In this document: positions 1-12,000 of the stretch, piece by piece | Position numbering within the stretch: the first letter of the stretch is position 1 | Layout of the letters: every line of letters begins with the position of its first letter | Source: Andrena cerasifolii | Taxonomy: Eukaryota > Arthropoda > Insecta > Hymenoptera > Andrenidae | Assembly: GCF_050908995.1 (NCBI RefSeq) | Contig: NC_135119.1 | Span: 17,112,001 to 17,176,000 of the forward strand | Reading direction: 5' to 3' | DNA length: 64,000 bases | The notes under the pieces: model-generated | Told to the model about the DNA's origin: nothing | The model's input: the letters and a program-made list of their open reading frames with translations, nothing else | Databases searched by the model: none | Made by a program: the position numbers and the translations under genes

Positions 1-2042
1 TCAAGTGCATCACAAATGTATTACATTAACTTGTTCTTATATGTACGTGTTTTTGTATTTTAAGAAAATTAAATTTGTATAAAAATTAAACTGCTGTGAT
101 TTACGACTGATATTTTGTATATGTTCGCTTAACGGAAACAGTGCTAATTTAAAAATTGTACAAATCCTGTGAATATACTCTAAATACAACCCTTAAATTA
201 GAAAAGTGTCTGGTATGAAAAGTCTCTTAGGAATTGGATTTGTCGATATCCACGAACAAGCACTGAAGTTGTTCCCATCCCTAGTTCCATTTACAGTCTA
301 CAATACACCAATTCCATGCACATCTCGTTGCCATAGGACCACGGTCCTGGAAATATTAATTGCATCGCTCTTAAATTTAAGTAGTATCTACTCACGATTT
401 TCAAAGCAACATGATTGATAAAATGATTCGTATCCAATTTATTTTCTCCAAGGTAGCGAGCTACAATAACATAAATAAATTCCGCAATAACATTTTTCTA
501 GTACTAATAACGAGAGAGGAATAAATATCGCAATAAATATCTCCAGTATTGTACTCCCAGGCATTCCCAGCAATCGCATGTTGATGCACGTACACTGGAT
601 TCGTTTATCACAGTCGCTGGCAGCACCGTAAGGAATTCCCCCTGGTCCGTATCAAATCTCCAATCAATAAATCTTAATTGTTTTCAATTAAACCAGCGGT
701 CCTGCATATAACATCACTCCGTCTAAAATCGCACGACTGTAGGTGCAATTGTTAAATTGAATAAAACACACGATGTTGCACGGTTGATTGAATCAGCGTA
801 TTGCTAGAGATCCTCTTGTCAGCATCGCGTGTACTCTAATTAACCTTTTCTCCTAGGGTTTATCAATTAAGTTTCCCTTAATCCGATATTCCAGCCAGGG
901 TATCTCTAAACAGAATCGCAATTTTAGCAATTACCTGCAATCACAATCTCCCCCCGTTTTTATAGCGTGCCTTTATTCAGCATTCACTGATTCTATAGCC
1001 GAGAAGCATCACGGATAACTAGTCAGCGATTTCTAGAATCTAGATAGTGGTTTATGCTGGCACCGAGCTTCTTCTTCTACCATCTCCTATTCTTCTTCTG
1101 TTACCGAGTCAGGGGCAAACGAGCTGCTAAAGGAAAAAGATGATACCGAAAGAGGATGTGGTGGAGTTGCGGGAGTCAATCAAGGGAACGCGAGGGCAGG
1201 GGGGGAAAGGGGGTGAAGCACGCGCGGTTTTCATCCACGTGGAGGGAATTATAGTCGGACACGAGGAAGAATCAACTTCGAAGACCCTCCCACCTGTCCT
1301 TTTACCAAGAACGCTTCCCGGAACGAAGGTAGCGATGGGTTGGAACGCCTCGCGAGTATTTTTGTTTGAACGGGTATTGTACTTGGTTCAAAGGAACGTT
1401 GGTGTTCAGTGTCAATTCAATAGAGTTGGTTGGCCGGTACTCACGAATATGTTATTGAATCTGATCTCAGTCAGGAAAGAAAAGTTAATTTTTCAGTGAA
1501 GAAGTTTGGAAGCATTAGTCATTAAATCATAGGCAATTGCGATACGTATTTTCTTTTTACAAGAAATCAAATTATTCCGCCAATTGACTCGCTAATTTTC
1601 CACGACCACCCCCCTCATCAGAATCGTGTGCTATCACTCGCTGGACACTTGCAGCACAGTTTGCAGCGTCCATTGCGCACGAAACGACAGTCGACCCGTT
1701 AATAAACCAAACGCGATAGCGATGGACGTCATGAAAACGCATTATTGTCTTGTTAAATACGAACGAAGCAGCTGAGACACTTCATTTCGTGAGAAACCTC
1801 GCGCACTTACGGTACTTTTAATCCATATTAAACACGCGTTGATGCTGAAGACGATGCCAAATGCGTCTTATAAATCTTCAGAGGCTTTGTACAGTTCCAC
1901 TTTGCTACATGTTGCGCCGAATTCTCTTCAGTTCTCGAGTATTTTCAAAGAAACGGAATGACTCTTCGAGCTTTTGCTTCGTTCTAAATCTTTGGTCGCC
2001 TCAAACTTTTGCATCGTGTACGATTTAATTAAGGGAAGAACC

Positions 2043-2634
2043 TGGCGTAATCGGCAGAAATCAAGGTTCTTTTTGGGAATTTTTTGAAAGGGAACTATAC
2101 GTGCAATCTTCTGAAAACTTTCGGGCTATATTATTACGAATTTCAAGAAGTGATCAACCTTTTTTTTATATAAAAATAATGCGGTAATTCGAAATGGAAA
2201 AAGTATTTCGGAGCGGCCAAGTTGTTACGCTGCATGCAGTCTAGGTTCCATTGTAGTGGCCTGAAAAAAAAGACAAATAGTTTTGTGTTTCTAATAAAAT
2301 TACGCTATCGATGGATCTCGTTCTTAAATTTAATAAGATTTGTTGCACAATTAATACGAAAGTTTTTAGTAATAAACTCAACTATTTTTTCAAACACTCA
2401 CCATTATCTTAATTTTTCATTTCTGATTGCGGGTTGAGTACCAACCATAGTCTAATTTTATGAAAAATACAAAACTATTTGTATTTTGGAATTGCAGTGT
2501 AATTTTTATATAAAAAATGTTTGGTCATTTCTTGCAATACATAATATTACAGCCTGAAACTTTTAAAAAGATTGCATATATAGCTTACTTTAAAAAAATT
2601 CCCAAAAAGAAGCTTGATTTCTGCCGATTACACC
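2043..2634. repeat. foldback element, about 590 bp
   Basis: The left arm starts TGGCGTAATCGGCAGAAATC and includes TTCTTTTTGGGAATTTTTT. The right arm ends with the complement (aaaaaattcccaaaaagaag, ctgccgattacacca). The outer 50 bp pair well and the interior is AT-rich. Likely a non-autonomous DNA transposon; no clear target duplication found. Confidence 0.65.
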
Positions 2635-3899
2635 AGCTCTCCCCTTAAAATAGTTCAAATTGGTGTTTTAATTAAAACGAACATAAGTGCGGGTAATATT
2701 TTTCTTCATAATCGGGCTGCGAAGGAGTTAAGTTTCGATTATCAGAATTTAATTAGCAGAACGTAGATAGCAGTTTTCGAAGTGGATACAGAAATCGGAA
2801 TAATTATCTGAGTTATCGATGATGTCTAATTTAAACACGGCGAGCAAATTATTCAGCGACGAGAGTGATTTCCCCTTCGAATTCTATCGCATAGATTAAA
2901 ATTGAAAGCGACTCTAACTGAATGTTTCACAAAAGTCGGTACGTTTATTTATTCCTCCCATTTCAGGATAAGACAATATCCATCCTATAACTCATCGAAC
3001 GAATGAATCCTATATTTGCACCGTGACCCTATTATGATAATGAATGAACACGTAAGCTGAAATATTAAACGTCGATTATTCCTCGATCTCGCTTCGAATC
3101 TGTCTGCAATTTAGCGGACCTAAGGAGAAACGAATCCGTGCCAATCATATAAACGTGATTTTCAGCCGAACAGTTCTTCCAATTACGAAATCACTAATAA
3201 CATTCACAACAGTGGATAATTACAATTTACACGGCTACTATAGTGTTGACGCTTCACCTGCTCCATGTTGGGCAGCAAAATCACCGCTGTTAAATTAAAA
3301 ATCCCGACCTATCCATTGATTTTCAAGAACTTCGCTTGAGAACTGTTGGATGTAAGAAGGGCCTCAGTGCCAAAAGTCAGATATTTTTATAGAAGTTAGA
3401 TATTTTTTATACACAGCGAAGCTGTAAAACTGTCTATAATATTTAAAAATTTGATAGATCTCCTTTGTACTTGCATTATTATAATCGGAATTATGTAATA
3501 AATTAATCAGTGAATTTAATTTTAATTATAGCCCCCTCAGGCCCTTGCATAAATATTTTTAACATCACTTTTCATTATTTATTCAATACTTGCATAATAG
3601 AATATTGAAAAATTAATAGTCATAAAAATAGTCATAGATCGTGTCACGTTCAGGTTGCTGTACCTACGTTTGGCTTAGATACGAGTTAGGTTCAGTTGGT
3701 GAGCATCGATTCACAGAATGACCACAGCTCTGTCAATTTTAAAAACACGGCACTGAAATTTAGAGGCCCACGTAGAAAATATGAGACATTTAATTATGGA
3801 TTTTATGCAAAAAGGGCCCGAGTGTCCTGGTGCCGTTCTTGCATCCAGCACTGCAGCTTCGCTTGAATGGAACAGTGACCGTGGATGATCACGAAATAA

Positions 3900-4470
3900 A
3901 ATGGAATTCTTAAGCCGCACGCGCGCCAATGGGCCCCAATTCGCGAGCACACGTATACGCAGCTAAATCGTCAAGCGTCGACCATCGACATCGCCTCCTC
4001 GAGGATCCAATTTCGTCTCTGCTCGGTTCGCGATTCGCGCGGTTACGCAACGGCTTCTAACTCTGTCACTTCTCGACTGGTTGCTGCAGATTTTTCCAAC
4101 GACACGTCACGCGCGGCCACCTCGATAAACGACGCGAAGAAAGGAGCGGTGGCGAAAGTGCAAAAAAGCCAGATGAGCGTCGAAGGAAGGAGCTCTCGCG
4201 TGTCGCAGGGGATCGATGCTTTTTAATCCACGGCCGACGGACCGTGACGCCTAAGGTCACGTTGCGCGGGATTTTATCGGTTTGCGGCGTGGTCGACGCG
4301 CTGTCCGTGGTTCCACTTCCGAAAAAAGCGTGACACGTACTCTGGCAGTGTTGGCGAATGTGCCAGAAGCGGCGTGCTCCTCTGTCGCGGTGACATCGGG
4401 CCAAGGAACGGGTGGCGTTGGCGAGCACGGGCCGCGGAGGTGATTAGGCGTAACGTCGGGTAGCAACTAC
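3900..4470. promoter_or_regulatory. CpG-rich segment, possible upstream promoter or 5' UTR exon
   Basis: Many CpG dinucleotides (gcgcgcc, gcgcggttacgc, gtcacgcgcggcc, gggccgcgg) in an AT-rich background, with overlapping frames on both strands. This composition marks active promoters in many insects, and it lies upstream of the first coding exon. No core promoter motif assigned; tentative. Confidence 0.25.
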
Positions 4471-4734
4471 GTCGGGGATGGCTGACGAAAGACCAACGTC
4501 AGGTGTCTAATTTGTTCCTTTGTAGCGGCGCTCCCGTTCAGCCGGCTATATTCGCGGCAGAGAAACTGCGCGAGTTTATCTATTGCCATTATCGACAACG
4601 CTAGACTTGCCAACTCTCTCTTCGCATGTCCTGCAAACTCATCTACATCTACTTGAGAATCTTCGTAATGTTTGTGATTCACTTTCGAGCGGGGGCGGAT
4701 TTGAGTGTAAGCTAAGTAGGTCGCAGCTTAGGGA

Positions 4735-5140
4735 GGCAAATTTTGGGGAGATGAAAATTTTGGGAAGCAACAAATTTGGGACAGCGGCTTGGGGAACATT
4801 TAATTTCGCGGAGCGACAAATTTTGGGGAGCGACAAATTTTGGGGAGCGACAAATTTTGGGAAGCGACAAATTTGGGGAAGCGGCAAATTTTGGGGAGCA
4901 TCTAATTTTGAGGAGCGGCATATTTTGGGGAACGACAAATTTTGAGGAGCTGCAAATTTTTGTGGAGCTGAAAATTTTTGGGAAGCAACAAATTTGGGAC
5001 AGCGACTTGGGGAGCATCTAATTTCGGGGAGGGACAATTTTTGGGAAGCGACATATTTTGGGACGCGACATATTTTGGGAAGCAACAAGTTTGGGGCAAT
5101 GGCTTGGGGAGCTTCTAAGTTTGGGGAGTGACAAATTTTG
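4735..5140. repeat. minisatellite, unit about 18 bp (GGGGAGCGACAAATTTT)
   Basis: About 20 imperfect units of the pattern ggggagcgacaaatttt, with variants (agcaacaaatttggg, agctgcaaattttt, agcatctaattt). Frames on both strands translate to repetitive peptides, a by-product of the repeat. Confidence 0.9.
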
Positions 5141-5809
5141 AGCGAAAGAAATTGGAAATTGTTTGAATACAGAAGCTTGGGATAACTTTCAAAACAATTC
5201 AATTATTTGTCACGTAGCGAATTCGCAATGACTCAGATGTGAGGATATTAAATTTTCAAATCCGCCCCTGCCTTTAATTGACGACGTGACGATAAAATAA
5301 TTCCGCGCGCCAAAGGTAACTGTGCATACAAGGATTGAACTGTTCTACTTTTTATTGGATATTTATATTATAAAAATTATACTGCGTTTGGAAAATATTA
5401 CAATATAATACAATCACGTAATCAATAAAAGAATGATAACATTGATATAATTGTTATATAATATCCAATATACAATATAGGTATAATATAATAATATTTA
5501 TATAATGAAGTATTAATATTAAAAACTGGCTTCACCAGTTGAAGGTTAATGTCACGATCCCCACCGCGAACAAATATCCGATACATTTAATATACAATCC
5601 CTTGACAATACAACCCGAAACACAATACGCGTGGTCGAGCAGAATAATCGGTGTTAAATTGACTCCAACCCCAACAGCTGTGTAACAAGCACTTGACCCT
5701 GCCAGTTGGGGGTTAAACCAAGTTGCTTACAACCGATTGAAACATTGTGCCATGACATTAAATCATAAGAAGCTATCAGTGAAAAGTTATTCCTCTAATT
5801 AGCATCTCA

Positions 5810-5886
5810 CTGCCTGGCATTGATAGTGGCATAACTAAAAACAAAATCTACAGATTTTGAGTTATGCCACTATAGATGCCAAGCAG
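5810..5886. other. short near-perfect hairpin, miRNA-precursor-like
   Basis: A 77-nt inverted repeat. The left arm CTGCCTGGCATTGATAGTGG continues to CATAACT, and the right arm AGTTATGCCACTATAGATGC continues to CAAGCAG. About 27 bp pair with few mismatches, and the inner AAAATCT/AGATTTT can extend the stem to a tiny loop. Size and mismatch pattern suit a microRNA precursor, but a short palindromic MITE is equally possible. Confidence 0.4.
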
Positions 5887-7032
5887 CGATATAGAGATCC
5901 GAAAACGGCACACGAAGGAAAGGAATCGGAATTCCATCCTCATTGTAAAAAAATCTTAATCAGTAAATTACTTTGAAAGGGTGAAAGGATCCTCGATATT
6001 CTTTAACGACGAATTAATTCGTCATTCCTAATTAACAGACCGAATTGTCTCCGGGCCGTGAGAAACGCCTAGCAAACTCTGACCCCGTGACTTTTATCGA
6101 TGCAGATATACCGTGCATCGCGAGAGACGTAGAGAAAATTTTTGCGTAGGTCGATACGCAGACGCAGCTAACCGTGTAATGCGCACCTATCTGCCTTCTA
6201 TCAGCGATTACGTTTTCTCGTTCTGCAGCTGTCTTCCCTCGGTTATTGCCTGCTAAACGTTCGCCGGCTAAATATCCGCGTCCACGAGACGCTTCGTTTC
6301 ATCAAATCAGAAACAAATTATCGCGGTCAATTAGAATCGCCTTTAATAATTACTCGGCTGGCTCTGATCGATTGTGAGGCAACATGGCCGCGTGGGACTA
6401 GCGTGCAACGAATCCCAAGCGTGTATGACAGCGTTAGGACATTCCGGACTTCATTTACTCGTAGTTTCTATTTAGCCGATCAAATGATACAGAAATAAGC
6501 GCGAGATGCTTTTAATGAGTGTCATTAGGCGTTATAGATTTGTCAGCTATTCAATCGTTATTCTCTATTGCAGAATTGCTGGCGATAGATATACAGTTAG
6601 ATGTTACACTTACCTACTTCAGTGTGAATGAAACTGGATCGCTCAGCTCTCACTTTTCTTATCGAACTTCTCATTTTTTTTTATTTAGATTTTTCAAACC
6701 GTCGTGGTGTATTGGCGCTTATTCGGAATAGGATTCTTTGTGACTTAATTTCACTTATCGGATCGCCAGGGGTAGATACACTTCTACTTACTGCTGTCGG
6801 TTTAAAGGGGTATTCTACTGACACGTGATTTTTCAACTTTTTCAGAATTTTTTTTATAGACTTAATGAAAGATTTTTATGCTCAACGTTTTACTGTATAT
6901 TTATTGCATCTTAAACTACGAATACAACTTTTTTCTGCATAGTAAAGTATGTTTGAAGTAACACTCAGAATTTTTTTTTGACTTTATTATCTCTCATATA
7001 CATAGATATAGTCGGTGGCGCAAACTACTTTA

Positions 7033-7376
7033 AAAAAATTCTTTTCCGACAGGCGTTGTTGTGGGGACCGCTCTAGTCATCCAAAATGGAGAAACTAAGG
7101 TTTATTTTCTTTATTATGTTTGTCGTTATGGTTGGAACCACAGAGGCCCCCTAACAATAAAAATTTGCTGAATGACAGCATTTTGAAAAAAAGGTTCGAT
7201 TTTTGCTGATAAATTTAGCTGCTTTGGTTCTGTAGAATTAATTTTATACAAGGCAGAAACTCGTCCGAGGTTCCAACCATAGCCACACACATAATAAAGA
7301 AAATGAGCCTTAGTTTTTCCATTTTGGATGACTAGAATAGTTCCCACACCAACGCCTGTCGGAAAAGAATTTTTTG
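7033..7376. repeat. foldback element A of an adjacent pair
   Basis: The left arm AAAAAATTCTTTTCCGACAG continues GCGTTG; the right arm is the complement, ending near 7376. Pairing continues inward (tcatccaaaatgga / ccattttggatga; gttggaacc / ggttccaac). Confidence 0.85.
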
Positions 7377-7380
7377 TACG

Positions 7381-7707
7381 CGGTGCACCGTTTGATGGTG
7401 AACATAAAATCTCGAAAATCGCTCCAACGATTTGGATGAAAATTTAACGAGAGATGCAGAAAACCATTCCCTACGATATGTCGGGAGCAAATTTTCCAGA
7501 TAAAATCTTTTAAAAAAGATAACAAATATTTTTCACACAAGAAATCGATAAAATCGTATTTATCAAAATAAAAATTGTATTATTTTTTTTCAAAAATCTG
7601 TTCCCACCACATCGTAGGGAATGGTTTTCTGCATCTCCCATTAAATTTCCATCCAAATCGTTGGAGTGGTTTTCGAGATTTCATGTTCACCATCAAACGG
7701 TGCACCG
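7381..7707. repeat. foldback element B of an adjacent pair
   Basis: The left arm CGGTGCACCGTTTGATGGTG continues through gaacat, gagatgcagaaaaccattcc; the right arm is the complement ending CGGTGCACCG. The outer CGGTGCACCG is itself a palindrome. It starts 4 bp after foldback A ends. Confidence 0.85.
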
Positions 7708-9517
7708 GGTACACGCCATTACGTTTCCACTCACAACTTTTATGTACATAGAGATATTTAGACTTTTCTTTGCTGGCGTTGAAGCTCATAGAACAACGAT
7801 TAAAACTAGACAAAAACATTCTCTCTACTCTTATTTATCACTTTACAATTTGCATTTGAAAAAAAGGCCCTTTTTAGGGCTTTCGAGGGTAACCTACCCC
7901 CTTAAGAATCCCAGTAAGAATATCCCCTTAAATTTAAAATTGGACTCGTACTTGCACATTTGTTTCTAAAATTAAGATTTCTAAGATTCATTCCGAATCG
8001 CGAATGACACATGGTTCACTAGATGTTATATTTATGTTGATTGAAAACGGAATTCCTTGTGAATTCCACTTCTCGTTACAGAATCCTCAATCAGACGTTC
8101 CCCCTGCGCCGATGCCAATTCCGAATAGAATCCTTTGTGTAGGATCGAACTGAATCCTCTCTTCTATTTACGCAAACGTAACAGATAACTGTATAACTAT
8201 CAAACCTGCATCAGTGTCGATTTACAATTTAGCTCAATCCTCTTTATTCTTTATCTAACCCTCTCTGATCTACAATGCTAGTTAGTGCCTTCGGTACTGC
8301 ACCTGTACCGAGTTCCATTACAGATAAAAGTCATATTAATTCTCCACAGTCTTTCCACCAAATCGCTAGTATCAAAATATACCAGAACACACTACACCCG
8401 TCTACATATTCTAATTGCCAATTCAAACCAGAAACCAGCGATAACTAAAATTTCGCAGGCATCGCCGCAAGCTCTCACTAAACATCGCGAGTTAAGAACA
8501 CGGTGGTAAACGTACATATGTCGCGATGAATTTGCCATTTCACGGACAGTACCTACGCATCTGTTCCTCCGGGTCGGCCACACATTATATCCTTGACCAT
8601 AATTGTTTCGCGTCCCTTCGTACGCATTGCGAATTCTGCGGGGCATTATAATGCAACACGCAATAGGAGACAACTTACGTGTCGATAAACGAACGTGTAA
8701 TGTACACGCACGACGAAACGGGCCCGCCATCCCTGGCAGGAGTATAATAGAAAACGTCCGAGCGGGCCGGCGTGTAATAATTACGGTAAACATATAACGC
8801 AGCGAGCAAAATATTTCGAAAATTGCTAGCAATTACGCGACCGTGTGGCATAAAAATTTAAGAATTTCCCAAGCCACGGCTACGTGTCCGCCCAATGATA
8901 CGATATTCCGCTTGTCACGCTGCTAATTCCCTCGGAAACGTGATGGGGCAGGTTGCGCGATGAGCCCCGAGTCCCGGCTGGAATAGATAAAACCATTTAC
9001 CTCCCTTGTTCTATTCCGCGCTGAGGAATTCTTACTTTGACTTGGAAATTGAGCTTCGGAGATTCTGTTAATCGATACATTCACCCTCGATAATAATGTT
9101 ACGAGATTACGTCATATCGTCGAGAGCAACGAGGTTGGCCTCTTCCTGATAACAAATGGGACATTTTCTGATATAAAATTGTATGTTAAATGTAATTCGA
9201 GACTCCGCGGTGTGCACAGCTTCCACGAGCTTCTGCTCGTCGTTGGTTTCTGAGCGAAGTTATTAATTAGTTAGTGGAGACACCGGTTGCCACTATGAGC
9301 CGATTGGAAGTTGGCAAAGGTGTTTGGAGCGTGTGTCGGAGATTTGATTTATTAAGATTTATGGAAGGTAGCTTTGTTGTCCATGGATCTTCCTAAAATG
9401 TAATTCTGCCAGAGGTCCCGAGATATATCCAATTCCTTGGACGGTCGTGCAATTATGTTTTGCCTTTTCTGTTGCAGGCCTAGCCCGTGTGAACTACAGG
9501 ACCCGCTGTGGGTCAAA

Positions 9518-9585
9518 ATGAGTGCGATCACTGGCAGCATCACCAAGAAGAGAAAGAAATCAGATGCCAAGCTTCAGTCGCAGAT
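9518..9585 (+). CDS. tai: taiman coding exon 1 (start codon, basic N-terminus)
   Basis: Encodes residues 1-22 plus two bases of codon 23, beginning MSAITGSITKKRKKSD and ending in the Gln-Ser-Gln that precedes the bHLH in p160 proteins. The KKRKK run is a likely nuclear-localisation signal. A good acceptor (ttctgttgcag, ending 9477) lies upstream, so the exon itself probably starts at 9478. The frame is open from 9479 to the ATG, so an upstream start in an earlier exon cannot be excluded. I chose the Met at 9518 because the family starts with a short MSA..KKRKKSD-type leader. The donor is GTGAGT at 9586. Confidence 0.85.
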
Positions 9586-10220
9586 GTGAGTAGACTCGAG
9601 GCCCTCCCTGAATTTCACGGAATCGAGGATCATTCCCTTTTCTGGCGCGATTTTAAGTGTCACGATCCTTCCCATCCCTTTTCTTCAGGCTTCTCGATCG
9701 TCCTTGAATATTTTGTACGCATTTTGACAATTCGAACATATATTATAATGTTTATTGACGCGATCTTCTTGGGATGAGTAATTCCGTGCTCATTGATGGT
9801 GGGAAACATTTCTGAACTCGGTTACTAATATCAACAATTTCCTCGTTCTGGTTTCATTTTTGGGGACTATGGGAAGTCTGTCAGGCATAACAGTTAAAAA
9901 TATGGGAGTAATGATTTAATCCCACAATTCTTTGCAGTGTTAAAAACTGTTTTATTATTATAACAGGACTATGTGTTCGCATCTAATTGTACGAGGGATC
10001 AGTTTCCTGCTTTTATCGAAATTAATTGTAATTACATCAAATAGAGAAGTAAAACATATACAAATGGTGCAAATTTATTACTTCGATTGAAAAGCTCATA
10101 CTTTGCAAAAGTTGTAATTAGTAGAAAAGAAGAATTCCTCAATTTCTTCAGTTCGATATTCTGCGTTCTATGTTACGCAATAAGTATTTCTAGCTTATTC
10201 CAGCAATAAGTTATTCAGTT

Positions 10221-10921
10221 TTAAGGCGTTACGGAGGATTCTCGTCTAACAGCCCCAAAAGTAACTGATATTTAAGTTTAAAAAAAAAAAAAAAAAACTG
10301 TTAGTCACATTGGATTAAACTCTTTTGGGATATAAGGAGGCATCTTTAAACTTGCAGAGAATATTTTTTTATGTCGATCTTTCTTATCATTTATTAATTA
10401 TTGTGGAATCTTGTCCGCCTCTTCGACGATATAGCATCTATCACAGCCATCTGATTGCAAAAATATAGAAGTTTCTTAAAGTTAGATAGTTTACGCAGGT
10501 ATTGGTCCACTTTATAGAAACAAAATAAAAAATTGAAAGAGTTATAGTGTTTGAAAGAAAAAGTAACTTTTTTCCTGGGACAAACTTTTCGTTTTTATTC
10601 TTTATATCGCCGAAAAAGGTATTATAAATAAAAACTAAAATTAAATTTTTGGTCAAATACCTGGAGAAATGTATAACGAATAAAATGAGCTTTATTTCAA
10701 ATTGATCAGTCACTTTTTGAGTTATCCTAGACGCCTAACATCGTCGAAGAGATTCCACAATAATTAATAAATAATAAGAAGGATGGACATAAAAAAAATA
10801 TTTTCTGCAAGTTTAAAGATGCCTCCTTACATCCCCAAAAAGTTTAATGGAATATTAACAGTAGCTTTTAAAAAAAAAATTCATAAATTTCGAGGGCTGT
10901 TTCACGAGAATCCCCCCTTAA
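10221..10921. repeat. foldback element, about 700 bp
   Basis: The left arm (ttaaggcgttacggagga, aaactcttttgggatataag, gaggcatctttaaacttgca, attattgtggaatct) pairs with the right arm (agattccacaataat, tgcaagtttaaagatgcctc, ccccaaaaagttta, gagaatccccccttaa). Arms about 200 bp, loop about 300 bp. Confidence 0.8.
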
Positions 10922-11730
10922 CCTACCCCTCATTCCTCCAAGGAATTCAGTTCAGTTCTTTCTTTTGAAACTTAACCATGGAGCCTTCTATATTCGCGTA
11001 TCCTTCACTTCTTTGTCCAATCTCAGTTCTCGCAATGGAAGACAATGAGGAGATTTTACAACCGTGACTTTATCGAACATTTCCGAGGAGAAGCTCTCCA
11101 GAAGAGTTTCCGTGTTATTTGAGGCCGTGAATTCGTGGCAGAGAGTAGCAATGTCCACTTCTCAAGGATTCTGACGCGGGTCATGCTGTCTTTGGAAACC
11201 TCTCTCCCAATCTAATCGTAGAGACCGTGCAGTTTTGAATTGCTCAGCGACGGGACGTTAAATATGCATTCGACTCGAGGTGAATTAGATTGAAGTTAAT
11301 TCCGCGAGTGCAGTGTCATCTCAGATTCGTTGGAGATGTCTTGGCTCGTGTCACGTTTGATGCCCTGAATGTCCCGCGGAAATTTAATGGGATAGCTTAA
11401 TGAAAACCAGCTCGTCGACTGGCACGTGTTACTGTATAATATATACACTTCATTTATTCGTTAAATATCATTTTTGAAGGTACACTAACCCCTTCGGAGG
11501 ATTTTACAGTAGCGCGAACTGGGATTCCTCACCATTGTCGACCATATTACCTATTTTTATTCGCCTTTGTTCGATAACCGGAACGCCTGACTTTACAATA
11601 TTAATCAGAAATTGTGGAAGAGATTTTGAGAGTCCTTGTAGAAAACACTGTAAGTGCCAAAAAGCAAATTCCATACTACAGTAGTAGTAAATAGGTTTAT
11701 TTTTTGCCTTTCGGCCTCAAAATGGGGTTC

Positions 11731-12000
11731 TGTTAAACAATTTTATTAAAAATTCACTAAACACTAAAAAATAATTATTTTCTTGTACTACAATTTCGAT
11801 GGTGTTTTTTCACTTTAAATAAAATCGTGGAGCAGGATATCTCACAACAAATTCATTTCGACGCTTGATGCTGTATTAAATTGATTCACATTTAGTTATG
11901 AAACATCCTGCTCCACGATTTTATTTAATGTGAAAAAACGCCATCGAAATTGTACAAGAAAACAATTATTTTTTTAGTTTTTTTTTTAAAATCATTTAGC
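11731..12000. repeat. hairpin MITE family X, copy 1
   Basis: Inverted arms around a short spacer: TACAATTTCGATGGTG / CACCATCGAAATTGTA-type ends, CACTTTAAATAAAATCGTGG and its complement, and ggagcaggat / atcctgctcc. The outer end tgttaaac..tttta pairs with aaaatcattta. Same family as 15618-15998 and 21568-21846. Confidence 0.88.

Larger units (their letters stand above)
1..9477. other. region upstream of first taiman coding exon, no gene recognised
   Basis: AT-rich with short, unconvincing frames. Probably 5' intron and/or upstream sequence of taiman. Holds foldbacks (2043-2634, 7033-7376, 7381-7707), a CpG-rich patch (about 3900-4470), a minisatellite (about 4735-5140) and a small hairpin (5810-5886). 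Stretches 1-2040, 2640-3890, 5150-5800, 5890-7030 and 7710-9470 show nothing I can name. Confidence 0.6.

Noticed and set aside
1140..1499. 119-codon frame on the + strand
   Set aside because: No recognisable domain, splice context or family resemblance; likely chance.
4583..5202. Overlapping frames up to 187 codons on both strands
   Set aside because: Products of the 18-bp minisatellite; no recognisable domain.
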